Of a stretch of 64,000 nt of DNA, positions 34,042 through 42,544 are shown one piece after another. The stretch is taken from assembly GCA_028289605.1 (NCBI GenBank), contig JANQON010000004.1:1-64000 (forward strand). The letters run 5' to 3'. The stretch comes from Hyphococcus sp. Lineage in GTDB: Bacteria; Pseudomonadota; Alphaproteobacteria; Caulobacterales; Parvularculaceae. A program made the translations under genes and the position numbers. The notes beneath the pieces were generated by a model that was not told the origin of the DNA, ran no database searches, and was given only the letters and a program-made list of their open reading frames with translations. How positions within the stretch are numbered: the first letter of the stretch is position 1; each line of letters opens with the position of its first letter.

Positions 34042-34431
34042 TCAGGCCTCTTCGTCGATGACGACGCCGGAAGCGTCGCCAAGAGCGAGATTGGCGCCGT
34101 TGTCCTGAAGAAACTGCGCAAACTCCGCCGGAGGCCACTCGCGCACGATTTCGCCGGTGTCCCTGTCGATGGCGCGATACACAAAAGTCAGCGCTGATTC
34201 ATTGCGCACCACGGACAGCCGCGTGTTCGCGCCGACGGCGCGCTCGAGAATTGCGCGCACATCGGCGCGGCTTTCCGCCCGGCGCGCTTCGGCGGCCTGT
34301 GCGTCGGCGATCGCCGCCTGGGACACGCGGCGGCGCGCGTCGGCAAGCTCTCGGGTTCTTTGGGCCGGATCAAGCCCCGTTACGGCGCTTGGCGAAGAAT
34401 TCGTTCCGGTTCGTCCAACATTCGTATCCAT
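34042..34431 (-). CDS. flaG: FlaG-like flagellar protein
   Basis: About 129 residues from the ATG at 34431. The N-terminal half is polar and Ala/Arg-rich; the C-terminal half has NTRLSVVRNE, LTFVYRAIDRDTGEIVREWPP and FAQFL, the FlaG family signature (immunoglobulin-like end with a VIREIPP-like turn). FlaG proteins are associated with flagellar filament length or assembly. The gene follows flagellin on the same strand. This is the last gene of the flagellar set in the window. Confidence 0.75.
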   Translation of the reverse strand: MDTNVGRTGTNSSPSAVTGLDPAQRTRELADARRRVSQAAIADAQAAEARRAESRADVRAILERAVGANTRLSVVRNESALTFVYRAIDRDTGEIVREWPPAEFAQFLQDNGANLALGDASGVVIDEEA

Positions 34432-34509
34432 CTGGCTCCTCCCTGCCGCCGACCGCGTCATCTGACGGGGCCGGCCGCGCTAAGGAAAAACCCCTCACAC
34501 TTTAAAACT

Positions 34510-35340
34510 CTAGGCAAACAGCGCCAGGATCGCGTTCGGCGCCGCATTGGCGATCGACAGCGTCTGGATGGCGAGCTGTTGCTGAACTTGTAACGCCTGC
34601 AGTCTTGAACTCTCGCGGGCGAGGTCTGCGTCGACGAGGTTGCCGATCGAGATCTCAAGCGCGTCTGAAACCCTCGTCAGGATCGTATTCTGAAGTTCCA
34701 GAGCGTTGCCGCCCGCGCCAAGCGCGGCGATGGCGTTGCTGACATTGTCAATTGAGGTTTCTATGTCGGAAATCTCTGTTGTCGCGCCGGCGGCGGTGCC
34801 GAGGTCGGACCCGTCTCCGTCAATGGTCAGATTTGTGCCGGCGAGCGACAGGTCCTGCGCATCGACGGTGATTGTCGTCCCGCCGTCCGGGCCTGCGACC
34901 ACGGTCATATTAGGCGCACTATTGGCCAGGAGATTGCGGCCGCCGATTTCGGCAGTGTCGACGAGACGGTCAATCTGGTCGGCCAGCTCAACATACTGAT
35001 CCTGCACCAGCGTTCGCTCGGCGGCGCTGAGCGAGGCGTCAGACGCCTGAACCGCCAATGCACGCATTTCGACGAGGATATCCGAGATGGATTCAGCTGC
35101 GGCGAGCGCCACGTCAACGGTGGATACGCCGATCCGCAGGCCCTGCTGAACCGATTCAATGGAACCGAGTTCGGCGCGCTGCTTTTGCGCCAGGGAGAAA
35201 AGCGCCGGATTATCCTTGGCGCTCGAAACCTCAAGGCCCGTCGACACGCGACGCTGGGTTTCTTCAAGACGCTGAGTGACGCTTGTGAGATTCTGAAGCG
35301 CGATCAGCGCGCCGGGATTCGTATTAACGTTGTTGACCAT
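34510..35340 (-). CDS. Flagellin
   Basis: A 276-residue flagellin. The N-terminal helical D0/D1 region has NTNPGALIALQNLT and STGLEVSSAKDNPA, and the C-terminal region QQQLAIQTLSIANAAPNAILALF, the standard flagellin end. The variable centre is short and rich in Thr, Gly and Asp. Export is by the flagellar type III system, so there is no signal peptide. AAGGGGC precedes the ATG. A possible sigma-54 promoter and a leader hairpin lie upstream. Order flbT-flaF-flagellin-flaG on one strand is that of alphaproteobacterial filament genes. Confidence 0.93.
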   Translation of the reverse strand: MVNNVNTNPGALIALQNLTSVTQRLEETQRRVSTGLEVSSAKDNPALFSLAQKQRAELGSIESVQQGLRIGVSTVDVALAAAESISDILVEMRALAVQASDASLSAAERTLVQDQYVELADQIDRLVDTAEIGGRNLLANSAPNMTVVAGPDGGTTITVDAQDLSLAGTNLTIDGDGSDLGTAAGATTEISDIETSIDNVSNAIAALGAGGNALELQNTILTRVSDALEISIGNLVDADLARESSRLQALQVQQQLAIQTLSIANAAPNAILALFA

Positions 35341-35389
35341 CGATCAAGCCCCTTTCTGGGTATTAGGCGACGGCGATTTTTTCGCCCCC

Positions 35390-35408
35390 GCTCGCATGTT
35401 TTGCGAGC
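35390..35408 (-). promoter_or_regulatory. Hairpin in the flagellin mRNA leader
   Basis: GCTCGCA and TGCGAGC form a perfect 7-bp stem around a 5-base loop, 50 bases upstream of the flagellin start. In Caulobacter, FlbT binds the flagellin transcript leader and lowers its stability; flbT is encoded just upstream here, so this hairpin is a plausible FlbT target by inference. Confidence 0.4.
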
Positions 35409-35424
35409 AACCGATGAAGTTAAA

Positions 35425-35438
35425 GCAAGAGATTTGCC
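35425..35438 (-). promoter_or_regulatory. Possible sigma-54 promoter of flagellin
   Basis: Read on the minus strand the site is GGCAAATCTCTTGC: GG and GC spaced by ten bases, close to the sigma-54 consensus GGCAC-N5-TTGC with one mismatch. It would place the transcript start about 70 bases before the flagellin ATG. Sigma-54 control of flagellins is known in related bacteria. Confidence 0.45.
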
Positions 35439-35595
35439 GAAGCGAAGTTCGCTGTTATGGCGTTAACGCGCGACCCCGAAGCTCATGGAATTCGCCGTTT
35501 CGTCATTAAGGAAAACGAAACGTAAACGGAAGAAATCGTCGACAGCGGCGAAAATTGCCGGGAAAATTTTGCCCTATACGGAAAATAATGCCGAG

Positions 35596-35952
35596 CTAGC
35601 CGGAGGTCTTGCCGACAAGCCCGTCCATCATGATGCGGTTGACGTCAATGAGGGGTGCAACATCCTCTTCGCGTCTCAGCACGCGGCGCGAATGCTCCCG
35701 GACCCAGCGGGAAAGCGCGATAATGCGCGCGCGGGTGTCTTCCGGCAGTTGATTTTGCTCATTGGCGCAGTCAGACGCCAGCGCCTCCCACAGCGAGCGG
35801 TTGACGTGCAGGGCCTCGGCGACTGATTTCGCGTCGGCGCCCTCTGCAGCCGCCGCAATCAACCCCCGGGTCGATGCGGCGAAAGCGCGGTATTCCGTAT
35901 CGCGCGGGTTTTCCGCGACGCGCTGGGTTTTGGTATAGGCCTCATAGGACAT
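35596..35952 (-). CDS. flaF: Flagellar biosynthesis regulator FlaF
   Basis: A 118-residue protein from the ATG at 35952. The pattern AYTKTQRVAENPRDTEYRAFAASTRGL followed later by NRSLWEALASDC and LRREEDVAPLIDVNRIMMDGL is the FlaF family. FlaF acts as a flagellin-specific partner needed for flagellin synthesis and secretion and works opposite FlbT in alphaproteobacteria. Its start overlaps the flbT stop by about ten bases, showing translational coupling. Normal length for the family. Confidence 0.9.
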   Translation of the reverse strand: MSYEAYTKTQRVAENPRDTEYRAFAASTRGLIAAAAEGADAKSVAEALHVNRSLWEALASDCANEQNQLPEDTRARIIALSRWVREHSRRVLRREEDVAPLIDVNRIMMDGLVGKTSG

Positions 35953-36337
35953 GAGCCAACCTCGATTCTTCAAACGTCATGAGGCGCCGACATTCTAGAA
36001 GCGCCTTGTAGAAATCGCCGTTGGCGACGCAGGCGGCCAGCCTGGTGCAGACCTGAAGGGCCTCGGCGTCCGACACGGCGCCGACGAACTCCCGGAGCCG
36101 TGTCTCGTATTCCCCTTGCATTTCTTCATGCGTTTCGGGATCGAGATACATCATCATGATGGGCAGATAGATGCGCCTGGCGGGTGTCGTCGCCGCTTCC
36201 GGCTGCATGATGTCGCTTTCGCGCAGAACCCGGGCCCGGTTCTCAACGACAAAGCTCGAACGCCGGTCGCCATTGACGATCACGGCGCCGTTGATGGCGG
36301 CCCGCTCACCGGGTTTGAGTGTCAGTTTCAGCGCCAT
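35942..36337 (-). CDS. flbT: Flagellar biosynthesis repressor FlbT
   Basis: A 131-residue protein with the FlbT pattern: LKLTLKPGERAAINGAVIVNGDRR, RARVLRESDIM and RRIYLPIMMMYLD, then YETRLREFVGA and YKALLECRRLM. FlbT is a post-transcriptional regulator that binds flagellin mRNA and reduces its stability until hook assembly is complete. It overlaps flaF and lies upstream of flagellin. FlbT occurs essentially only in alphaproteobacteria and so helps place the organism. Confidence 0.93.
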   Translation of the reverse strand: MALKLTLKPGERAAINGAVIVNGDRRSSFVVENRARVLRESDIMQPEAATTPARRIYLPIMMMYLDPETHEEMQGEYETRLREFVGAVSDAEALQVCTRLAACVANGDFYKALLECRRLMTFEESRLAHVL

Positions 36338-36406
36338 TGCGTCTTTCCGGGCTAAATCGTAAACCGCTCATGGTTAAGGAAACTTTTGCAAACAGGACCG
36401 CCCACC

Positions 36407-37351
36407 ATGCGGAAATACGACGCCGTCCCCGAACTAAGCCTCATTGATTTCGTCGAAGGAGACGCAAGCGCACGCGCCGCGTTCCAGGAGGCCCTGTTTG
36501 AGGGCTTTAAATACTTCGGATTCATAATTTTGAAAGATCACGGCGTCTCGAGAGACCTTCTTCAGCAGGCGTATGATCTCAGCGCGGCCTATTTCGCATT
36601 GCCGGACGCGGAGAAGAACAAGTCCGCGGCCGGCGTGGACGGTCAACGCGGCTACACGCCTTTCGGCACCGAACACGCGAAAGACTCAGAGCATCCTGAT
36701 CTAAAGGAATTCTGGCATGTGGGCCGCGAATTCGACGCAGACTCGCCTCTCGCCAAGATCTATCCGCCGAACGTATGGCCGGACGCGCCTGCCGGATTTC
36801 GCGAGGCGTTTCTGACGCTTTATGACTCCCTCGAGGAAGCGGGCATGGTGATGCTCGAAGCGCTGTCGCCTTCCCTGGATGTAGCGCCTGACTACTTCCG
36901 GCGCATGGCGACCGACGGCAACTCCATTCTGCGCCTGCTCCATTATCCGCCGATCCCGGACGGGGCGAATCCAAACGCCGTCCGCGCCGCCGCGCATGAG
37001 GACATCAACCTTATCACCATCCTTGTCGCCGCAAACGGATCGGGCCTTGAGCTGCTGACGCGCGAGGGAGAATGGCTTCCGGTCGAGACGGATCCGGACA
37101 ATCTGATCGTCGACGCCGGGGATATGCTGGCGCGCGCAACGAATGACGTGATCCCCGCGACGACACACCGGGTCGTCAATCCCAAGGGACCCAATGTGTC
37201 GCGCTATTCGATGCCTTTCTTCATGCATCCGCACCCGGAAGCAGTGCTGACTTGTCTGAAAAGCTGCGAGGGCGACGGGGCGAAGTACCCGGATATCACC
37301 GCAGACGCTTTCCTGAAGCAGCGGTTAAAAGAAATCGGTCTCGCCAACTAG
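36407..37351 (+). CDS. 2-oxoglutarate/Fe(II)-dependent oxygenase, isopenicillin N synthase-like
   Basis: About 314 residues from the ATG at 36407. The N-terminal DIOX_N region has GFKYFGFIILKDHGVS; the C-terminal double-stranded beta helix has the iron triad His197 and Asp199 (AHEDINLIT) and His254 (TTHRVVN) plus the 2-oxoglutarate-binding R-x-S pair (SRYSMPFF). Such enzymes hydroxylate or desaturate small molecules. The substrate is unknown. The stop is three bases before the DUF4259-like gene, and a flavoprotein gene follows, so three genes form an operon. Confidence 0.88.
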   Translation: MRKYDAVPELSLIDFVEGDASARAAFQEALFEGFKYFGFIILKDHGVSRDLLQQAYDLSAAYFALPDAEKNKSAAGVDGQRGYTPFGTEHAKDSEHPDLKEFWHVGREFDADSPLAKIYPPNVWPDAPAGFREAFLTLYDSLEEAGMVMLEALSPSLDVAPDYFRRMATDGNSILRLLHYPPIPDGANPNAVRAAAHEDINLITILVAANGSGLELLTREGEWLPVETDPDNLIVDAGDMLARATNDVIPATTHRVVNPKGPNVSRYSMPFFMHPHPEAVLTCLKSCEGDGAKYPDITADAFLKQRLKEIGLAN

Positions 37352-37354
37352 ATC

Positions 37355-38278
37355 ATGGGCGCCTGGGGACACAAACTCTACGATAATGACGCCGCTAGCG
37401 ACCTGCGTGAGGAGTTTAAGGACCTGAAGCGCCTCCCCCTGGACGGCGATGCGTTGCTGGGCGTCATCGGCGACACGATCGGGATCCCCGATGAAGACGA
37501 TGAAGACGGAACGTCTTTCTGGATAGCCCTCGCCGACCTTTATTGGAAACACGGCGTCGACGGCGCCGGCGTCTTCGCCAGAGCGCGCGATATCATCGAC
37601 ACCGGCGCCGACGATCGTCTGATGGCCGATCTCGACATGTCAGACAAAGACCGGGAGAAACGGCGCAAGCACCTCGCGGAAGTTTGCGCCAAATGGGCGA
37701 GCCCGAATCCCAAGCCGACCAATCGAAACGTCTTCAAGAAACCGGAGGCGCATGCGGCAGCGCCCGGTGAGATTTACGCAATTCCCACCGAAGGCGGCAA
37801 TCCGCCCAATACCTTTTTTCCCGCCGCCTATATAGACGAAAACTTTGCGCCCGACGGCTGGGTCGCGTTTGCTGTCACCAACGTGGCGCATATCTTGGGA
37901 TACTATGCAGCAGCGCATTTTATTCGGCTTCACGTTGACGGGCCCGACAAACCGAGTTTTGAGCGCTGTCAGACAGCGCCCGTCAGCGGGGTTCGCTACT
38001 TCATGATGGAGAAGAAAGCGCCGTTGGCGCATGTCGCTGGCGTGGTGGAAATTACGAAAACAGTTTTGAAGAAAATGCGTGCAGAAAAGTTAGGGTCGGT
38101 CGCATTCTCGTGGGCGAAAGTCTGCGACCGCATCAATGGAGCGGCTGAATTTGAAACAACGCGCCGCCGCGGCAGTTTGTGCGGCCTCATGCAAGTCTAT
38201 CAGCCGATGCTTGGCGGAAAAGGCTTCATGGATTATGCGGCCCCGCTCGACATTACCGTCGCCGATCTTCTGGCATGA
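37355..38278 (+). CDS. DUF4259-like domain protein
   Basis: A 307-residue soluble protein. The N-terminus (MGAWGHKLYDNDAASDLREEF) matches the start of the DUF4259 family (MGxWGxxxFDNDxAxDF type), followed by an acidic, helical region to about 115. The C-terminal half (about 130-300) is a separate domain with no recognised family. It is tightly packed: three bases after the oxygenase stop and overlapping the next start by four bases (ATGA). Function unknown. Confidence 0.7.
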   Translation: MGAWGHKLYDNDAASDLREEFKDLKRLPLDGDALLGVIGDTIGIPDEDDEDGTSFWIALADLYWKHGVDGAGVFARARDIIDTGADDRLMADLDMSDKDREKRRKHLAEVCAKWASPNPKPTNRNVFKKPEAHAAAPGEIYAIPTEGGNPPNTFFPAAYIDENFAPDGWVAFAVTNVAHILGYYAAAHFIRLHVDGPDKPSFERCQTAPVSGVRYFMMEKKAPLAHVAGVVEITKTVLKKMRAEKLGSVAFSWAKVCDRINGAAEFETTRRRGSLCGLMQVYQPMLGGKGFMDYAAPLDITVADLLA

Positions 38279-39867
38279 CCGACGCGCTGATCATCGGCGG
38301 CGGCCATAACGGCCTGGTCTGCGCGTGTTATCTCGCCGACGCCGGGCTCGATGTTGCGATCCTGGAGCGCCGTCACATCGTCGGCGGCGCTGCGGCGACG
38401 GAAGAGTTTCATCCGGGATTTAAAAACTCAGTTGCGAGCTACACCGTCAGCCTGCTCAATCAGAAAGTCATCGACGACCTCAATCTCTATGCAAACGGCC
38501 TGGAAATCGTCGAGCGGGCTGCGCCCAATTTCTGGCCGCTGGGCGTAGCGCCCGGCGACTATTTGAAAAACTCATATGATCTCGCGGAGACCCAGAAAGA
38601 GTTCGCCCGTCATTCGGAGAAAGACGCCGCCGCCCTGCCCGCCTACTACGACGCGCTGGAAACCGCTGCGGCGGTGCTGCGCAAACTCGTCCTCGAAACG
38701 CCGCCCAACGCCGGCGGCGGTCTGCACGACGCCTGGCGGCTCATCCGCACCGGCAACCACTTTCGCAAACTGACCCTCGAGGAACAGCAGATTCTGCTCG
38801 ACCTCTTCACGAAGTCAGCCGCGGAATTTCTCACCAACTGGTTCGAGCATCCTGCGATCATCGCCGGTTTTGCGTTTGACGGCGTGGTCGGCAATTACGC
38901 CTCGCCCTACGCGCCGGGCACCGCATATGTCTTGTTGCATCACGTCTTTGGCGATATCGGCGGGCGCTCCGGCTTCTGGGGGCATGCGATCGGCGGCATG
39001 GGCGCGATCACGCAGGCGATGGCCCGCGAGGCTGAAAAACGCGGCGTGACAATCCGCACCAACGCCGCCGTCCGCAGTGTCATTATAGAAGAGCAACGCG
39101 CCGTAGGCGTTGCGCTCGAGGACGGGGAAACCCTGCGCGCCGAGATCATCGTTGCGAATGTTAACCCGAAACTCTTGTTCACGTCCCTTGTCGGCGCCGA
39201 CGATCTGGATCCGGCGTTCCGTAAGCGGATGGAGCAGTACGCCTGCGGATCCGGCACTTTCCGTATGAATGTGGCGCTGTCCGAACTTCCCGATTTCTCC
39301 TGTCTGCCGGGCAAAGAGACGGGCGCGCATCACCGTTCGGGCATCATCATCGGGCCAAGCGTCGAATATCTAGACCGCGCTTACCTGGACGCCCGGCGCG
39401 ACGGCTGGTCGCGCGAGCCAATTGTGGAGATGCTGATCCCGTCCACCGTCGACGACACGCTGGCGCCGCAGGGACAACACGTCGCCAGTCTTTTCTGCCA
39501 GCATTTCGCGCCGCATTTGCCGGAGGGGAAAAGCTGGGACGAAGCCCGCGCTGCCGCGGCCGAGACCATCATCGATACGGTGACGCGCTATGCGCCGAAT
39601 TTCCGTGCGTCGATCCTCGGCATGCAAATCCTTTCGCCGCTCGATCTCGAACGCGTGTTCGGTCTGACCGGCGGCGACATTTTTCACGGCCGCCTGTCCC
39701 TCGATCAGATGTTTTCCGCGCGGCCCGCTCTCGGATACGCCGATTACCGAACGCCGGTCGACGGGCTTTACCTGTGCGGTTCGGGGGCGCATCCCGGCGG
39801 CGGCGTCACGGGCGCGCCGGGACACAACGCCGCCCGCGAGATTTTGCGGGATGTGCGGCGGCGTTAG
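38275..39867 (+). CDS. FAD-dependent oxidoreductase, CrtI/PYROXD2-like
   Basis: About 530 residues from the ATG at 38275, overlapping the previous stop as ATGA. The N-terminus has ALIIGGGHNGLVCACYLADAG and LERRHIVGGAAATEE, the FAD-binding fingerprint of phytoene desaturase-like proteins; the C-terminus has DGLYLCGSGAHPGGGVTGAPGHNAA, the matching flavin contact. The family includes carotenoid desaturases and PYROXD2-type oxidoreductases; absence of other carotenoid genes nearby makes the latter more likely. The substrate is unknown, and the neighbouring oxygenase and DUF4259 gene suggest one small-molecule pathway. Confidence 0.88.
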   Translation: MTDALIIGGGHNGLVCACYLADAGLDVAILERRHIVGGAAATEEFHPGFKNSVASYTVSLLNQKVIDDLNLYANGLEIVERAAPNFWPLGVAPGDYLKNSYDLAETQKEFARHSEKDAAALPAYYDALETAAAVLRKLVLETPPNAGGGLHDAWRLIRTGNHFRKLTLEEQQILLDLFTKSAAEFLTNWFEHPAIIAGFAFDGVVGNYASPYAPGTAYVLLHHVFGDIGGRSGFWGHAIGGMGAITQAMAREAEKRGVTIRTNAAVRSVIIEEQRAVGVALEDGETLRAEIIVANVNPKLLFTSLVGADDLDPAFRKRMEQYACGSGTFRMNVALSELPDFSCLPGKETGAHHRSGIIIGPSVEYLDRAYLDARRDGWSREPIVEMLIPSTVDDTLAPQGQHVASLFCQHFAPHLPEGKSWDEARAAAAETIIDTVTRYAPNFRASILGMQILSPLDLERVFGLTGGDIFHGRLSLDQMFSARPALGYADYRTPVDGLYLCGSGAHPGGGVTGAPGHNAAREILRDVRRR

Positions 39868-39927
39868 TGTCTCTGGCAAGTGTGATGCTTCACTGAGCAA
39901 TATATGCGTAAGAACAAGCTTCCGGAG

Positions 39928-40093
39928 ATCCTGGCTTTCACCGGGATGAGCGGAAGACTGTATTCCCTCCGCTCATCCCGGAAGCTTCATTTTCCGACAT
40001 CTTTGATGTTGCTGAAAATGAGCGCTATCCGGGATCTAGCAACAAAACCCGACGCTGAAACGGATGGATCCCCGCTTTCGCGGGCATGAGCGG
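39928..40093. repeat. Intergenic REP-like palindromes
   Basis: Between the oxidoreductase and glutathione peroxidase genes there are two copies of GATCC-x-GCTTTC-x-GGG-x-ATGAGCGG (39928-39956 and 40068-40093) and an inverted partner (CCGCTCATCCCGG, from about 39977). They share the core and the GATGAGCGG tail with the copy at 54713-54728. The cluster fills most of the 271-base gap and appears to be a mosaic of repeat units. Confidence 0.65.
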
Positions 40094-40138
40094 GCCAAGG
40101 ATCAAGGCGAGTCAGCGTCTCGATGAAATCACTCTGCT

Positions 40139-40621
40139 CTAGCCGAACAGCTTCGCCACGTGCTTTTCGATGGCTTCCGGTTTGTCCTGCGGGCCAAAAC
40201 GCGCAACCACGTCGCCGTTCTGGTCCACGAGAAACTTCGTGAAGTTCCATTTCACGTCGCGGGTGCCGGCGAGGCCCTTTTTCTGGCCTTTCATCCACTT
40301 ATAGAGCGGATGGGCGTCAGGGCCGTTGACATCGACTTTTGCGAACATGGGAAACGTTACGTCGTAGGTCGTGGAGCAGAAATTGGCGATTTCGTCCGGG
40401 TCGCCCGGTTCCTGCGCGCCGAACTGGTTGCAGGGAAAGCCGAGAATCTCAAAACCCTGATCCTTATACTGACGGTACAACGCTTCCAGCCCCTCATATT
40501 GCGGCGTAAACCCGCATTTCGACGCCACATTCACCACCAACACGACCTTGCCCTGATAGTCGGCGAGATCCACCGCCTTGCCGTCGAGTGCGGTCGCGTC
40601 AAAATCATAGAGTTCAGCCAT
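40139..40621 (-). CDS. Glutathione peroxidase (Cys type)
   Basis: A 160-residue thioredoxin-fold protein. Cys36 in ASKCGFTPQ replaces the selenocysteine of animal enzymes; GFPCNQFGAQEPG and WNFTKFLVD supply the Gln and Trp/Asn of the catalytic tetrad. A second cysteine in GFPCN would allow the thioredoxin-using mechanism common in bacteria. It should reduce hydrogen peroxide and lipid hydroperoxides in the cytoplasm. Single-gene unit on the minus strand, divergent from the MoxR gene. Confidence 0.93.
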   Translation of the reverse strand: MAELYDFDATALDGKAVDLADYQGKVVLVVNVASKCGFTPQYEGLEALYRQYKDQGFEILGFPCNQFGAQEPGDPDEIANFCSTTYDVTFPMFAKVDVNGPDAHPLYKWMKGQKKGLAGTRDVKWNFTKFLVDQNGDVVARFGPQDKPEAIEKHVAKLFG

Positions 40622-40768
40622 GGAAGATCCTCCGATTACGCCTAGGGTGATGGGGGCTTTTCAACGGTAATTCAATGCGCCGGACGACAATTCTGCACTG
40701 CTTTCGAATATTGCAGCGCGCCATGGCCGCCGCTAGGGTTCCGCCGATGCAGCGTATGGGAGCCTCTC

Positions 40769-41617
40769 TTGGCCAAGTTTGTCGGCACAAAAGACTATAT
40801 CGCCACGGAAGACTTAAAAGTCGCCGTCAACGCCGCCGCGACGCTTGAGCGTCCGCTCCTGGTCAAGGGCGAGCCCGGGACCGGCAAAACCGTGTTGGCG
40901 ATCGAGGTTGCAAAAGCGTTGGGCGCGCCGCTCATAGAATGGCACATCAAGTCGACCACCAAGGCGCATCAAGGTCTCTACGAGTATGACGCCGTCGCTC
41001 GTCTGAGAGACGGTCAGCTTGGCGAGGAAAAAGCCAGGGACGTCAAGAATTACATCAAGCGCGGAAAGTTATGGGAGGCGTTCACCGCGGACGAACGCCC
41101 CGTCCTGCTGATCGATGAAATCGATAAAGCAGACATCGAGTTTCCGAACGACTTGCTGCAGGAACTCGATCGCATGGAATTCTTTGTTTATGAAACCGGC
41201 GAGACCGTGAAAGCGGAAAAGCGCCCGATCGTCATCATTACCTCAAACAACGAAAAGGAACTGCCGGACGCGTTCCTTCGGCGTTGCTTTTTTCACTATA
41301 TCAAATTTCCCGACGCCGAGACGATGAACGAAATCGTTGAAGTGCATTTCCCCGGAATCAAAAAGCGTCTGGTCTCGGATGCGCTTACGATCTTTTACGA
41401 AGTGCGGGACGTTCCCGGCCTGAAGAAAAAACCGTCGACCTCAGAGCTGCTCGACTGGCTGAAGCTGCTCCTTTCAGAAGACGTCCCGGAAAACGTCCTC
41501 AGCGAACGCGATCCGCGCAAGGCGATCCCGCCGCTGCACGGGGCGTTATTGAAGAACGAACAGGACGTGCACCTCTTCGAGCGCCTTGCGTTTCTGGCGC
41601 GGCGCGAAGGCAACTAA
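40769..41617 (+). CDS. MoxR-type AAA+ ATPase
   Basis: A 282-residue ATPase. The start is a TTG at 40769 with GGGAG upstream; nearby ATGs are out of frame. Walker A is GEPGTGKT, Walker B LLIDEIDKAD, and the DAFLRRCFF sensor region follows. It resembles MoxR ATPases that act as chaperones with VWA proteins, as in CO dehydrogenase maturation. The usual VWA partner is not adjacent but a CoxE-like VWA gene lies at 47106. An alpha/beta hydrolase gene follows after seven bases. Confidence 0.9.
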   Translation: MAKFVGTKDYIATEDLKVAVNAAATLERPLLVKGEPGTGKTVLAIEVAKALGAPLIEWHIKSTTKAHQGLYEYDAVARLRDGQLGEEKARDVKNYIKRGKLWEAFTADERPVLLIDEIDKADIEFPNDLLQELDRMEFFVYETGETVKAEKRPIVIITSNNEKELPDAFLRRCFFHYIKFPDAETMNEIVEVHFPGIKKRLVSDALTIFYEVRDVPGLKKKPSTSELLDWLKLLLSEDVPENVLSERDPRKAIPPLHGALLKNEQDVHLFERLAFLARREGN

Positions 41618-41623
41618 AGCGCC

Positions 41624-42481
41624 ATGCGCCGCGAGGCCAAGCGCATTCATGCGAACGGCCTCACCCATTTCGTCAGCGATACAGGGCCCATAGACGAGCC
41701 GCCCGCGATTCTCCTTCATGGGTTTCCCGAAAGCCACGCCGCGTGGGACCGAGTCGCGCCGCGTCTCGTCGAGGCCGGCTATCGCGTCATCGCACCGGAC
41801 CTGCGCGGATTCGGCGACACGGACGTGGCCGCGACGACGGCGGACTATGATTTATATACCGGCGCCGTCGAAGACGTGCTTGCGATATGCGATGCGCTGA
41901 ATGTACAGCGTGCGCATCTTGTCGGACATGACTTCGGCGCGCCGGTGGCGTGGATTTTGGCGGCGCAGTATCCGGACCGATTCATCAGCCTGACAGCGCT
42001 CTCCGCCGGGCACGTGCGCGCATTTCTCAAGGCCGACGGCGACCAGCTTCGCAAGAGTTGGTACATCCTGTTTCATCAATTGCGATGGTTCTGCGAAGCG
42101 GCCTACCGCTTCAACAACTGGGCGCTGCTGCGATGGCACTGGGCCAACCGGGAAGGCATAGATGAGATCATCGACGCTATGTCCCGGCCTGGCCGGTTGA
42201 CCGCCGGTCTCAACTGGTATCGCGCCAATATATCTCTCGCGCGCATGCTCAAGCCGCCGGCGCCCGGGACCTTCGGCGAAGAAATCGTCCGCCTCCCGAC
42301 CATGGGCGTGTGGAGCGACCAGGACCGTTATCTTGGCGAGCGACAGATGCGGCTTTCGGAACGTTTCGTCGATGCGCCGTGGCGGTTTGAGCGCCTCGCC
42401 GGCGTTTCCCATTGGATTCCGACTGAAACGCCGGACCGGTTGGCTGCGTTGTTGATTGACCACTGGAGCCGCCACGGATGA
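41624..42481 (+). CDS. Alpha/beta hydrolase, epoxide hydrolase-like
   Basis: A 285-residue hydrolase. HGFPES (32-37, oxyanion hole), PDLRGFGDT, GHDFGA with Asp103 as nucleophile, and a late histidine (SHWIP) form the epoxide hydrolase/haloalkane dehalogenase pattern. The nucleophile is Asp, not Ser. The cap region has FNNWALLRWHWAN. It is likely cytoplasmic, with no signal peptide. Expression is probably linked to the MoxR gene upstream. Substrate unknown. Confidence 0.87.
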   Translation: MRREAKRIHANGLTHFVSDTGPIDEPPAILLHGFPESHAAWDRVAPRLVEAGYRVIAPDLRGFGDTDVAATTADYDLYTGAVEDVLAICDALNVQRAHLVGHDFGAPVAWILAAQYPDRFISLTALSAGHVRAFLKADGDQLRKSWYILFHQLRWFCEAAYRFNNWALLRWHWANREGIDEIIDAMSRPGRLTAGLNWYRANISLARMLKPPAPGTFGEEIVRLPTMGVWSDQDRYLGERQMRLSERFVDAPWRFERLAGVSHWIPTETPDRLAALLIDHWSRHG

Positions 42482-42544
42482 CAGAACCCTGAAAAGCCCC
42501 TAAGCTTAAGCGGCTGTCTTGGCGTACGAGGGGTTTGCGGGGTT

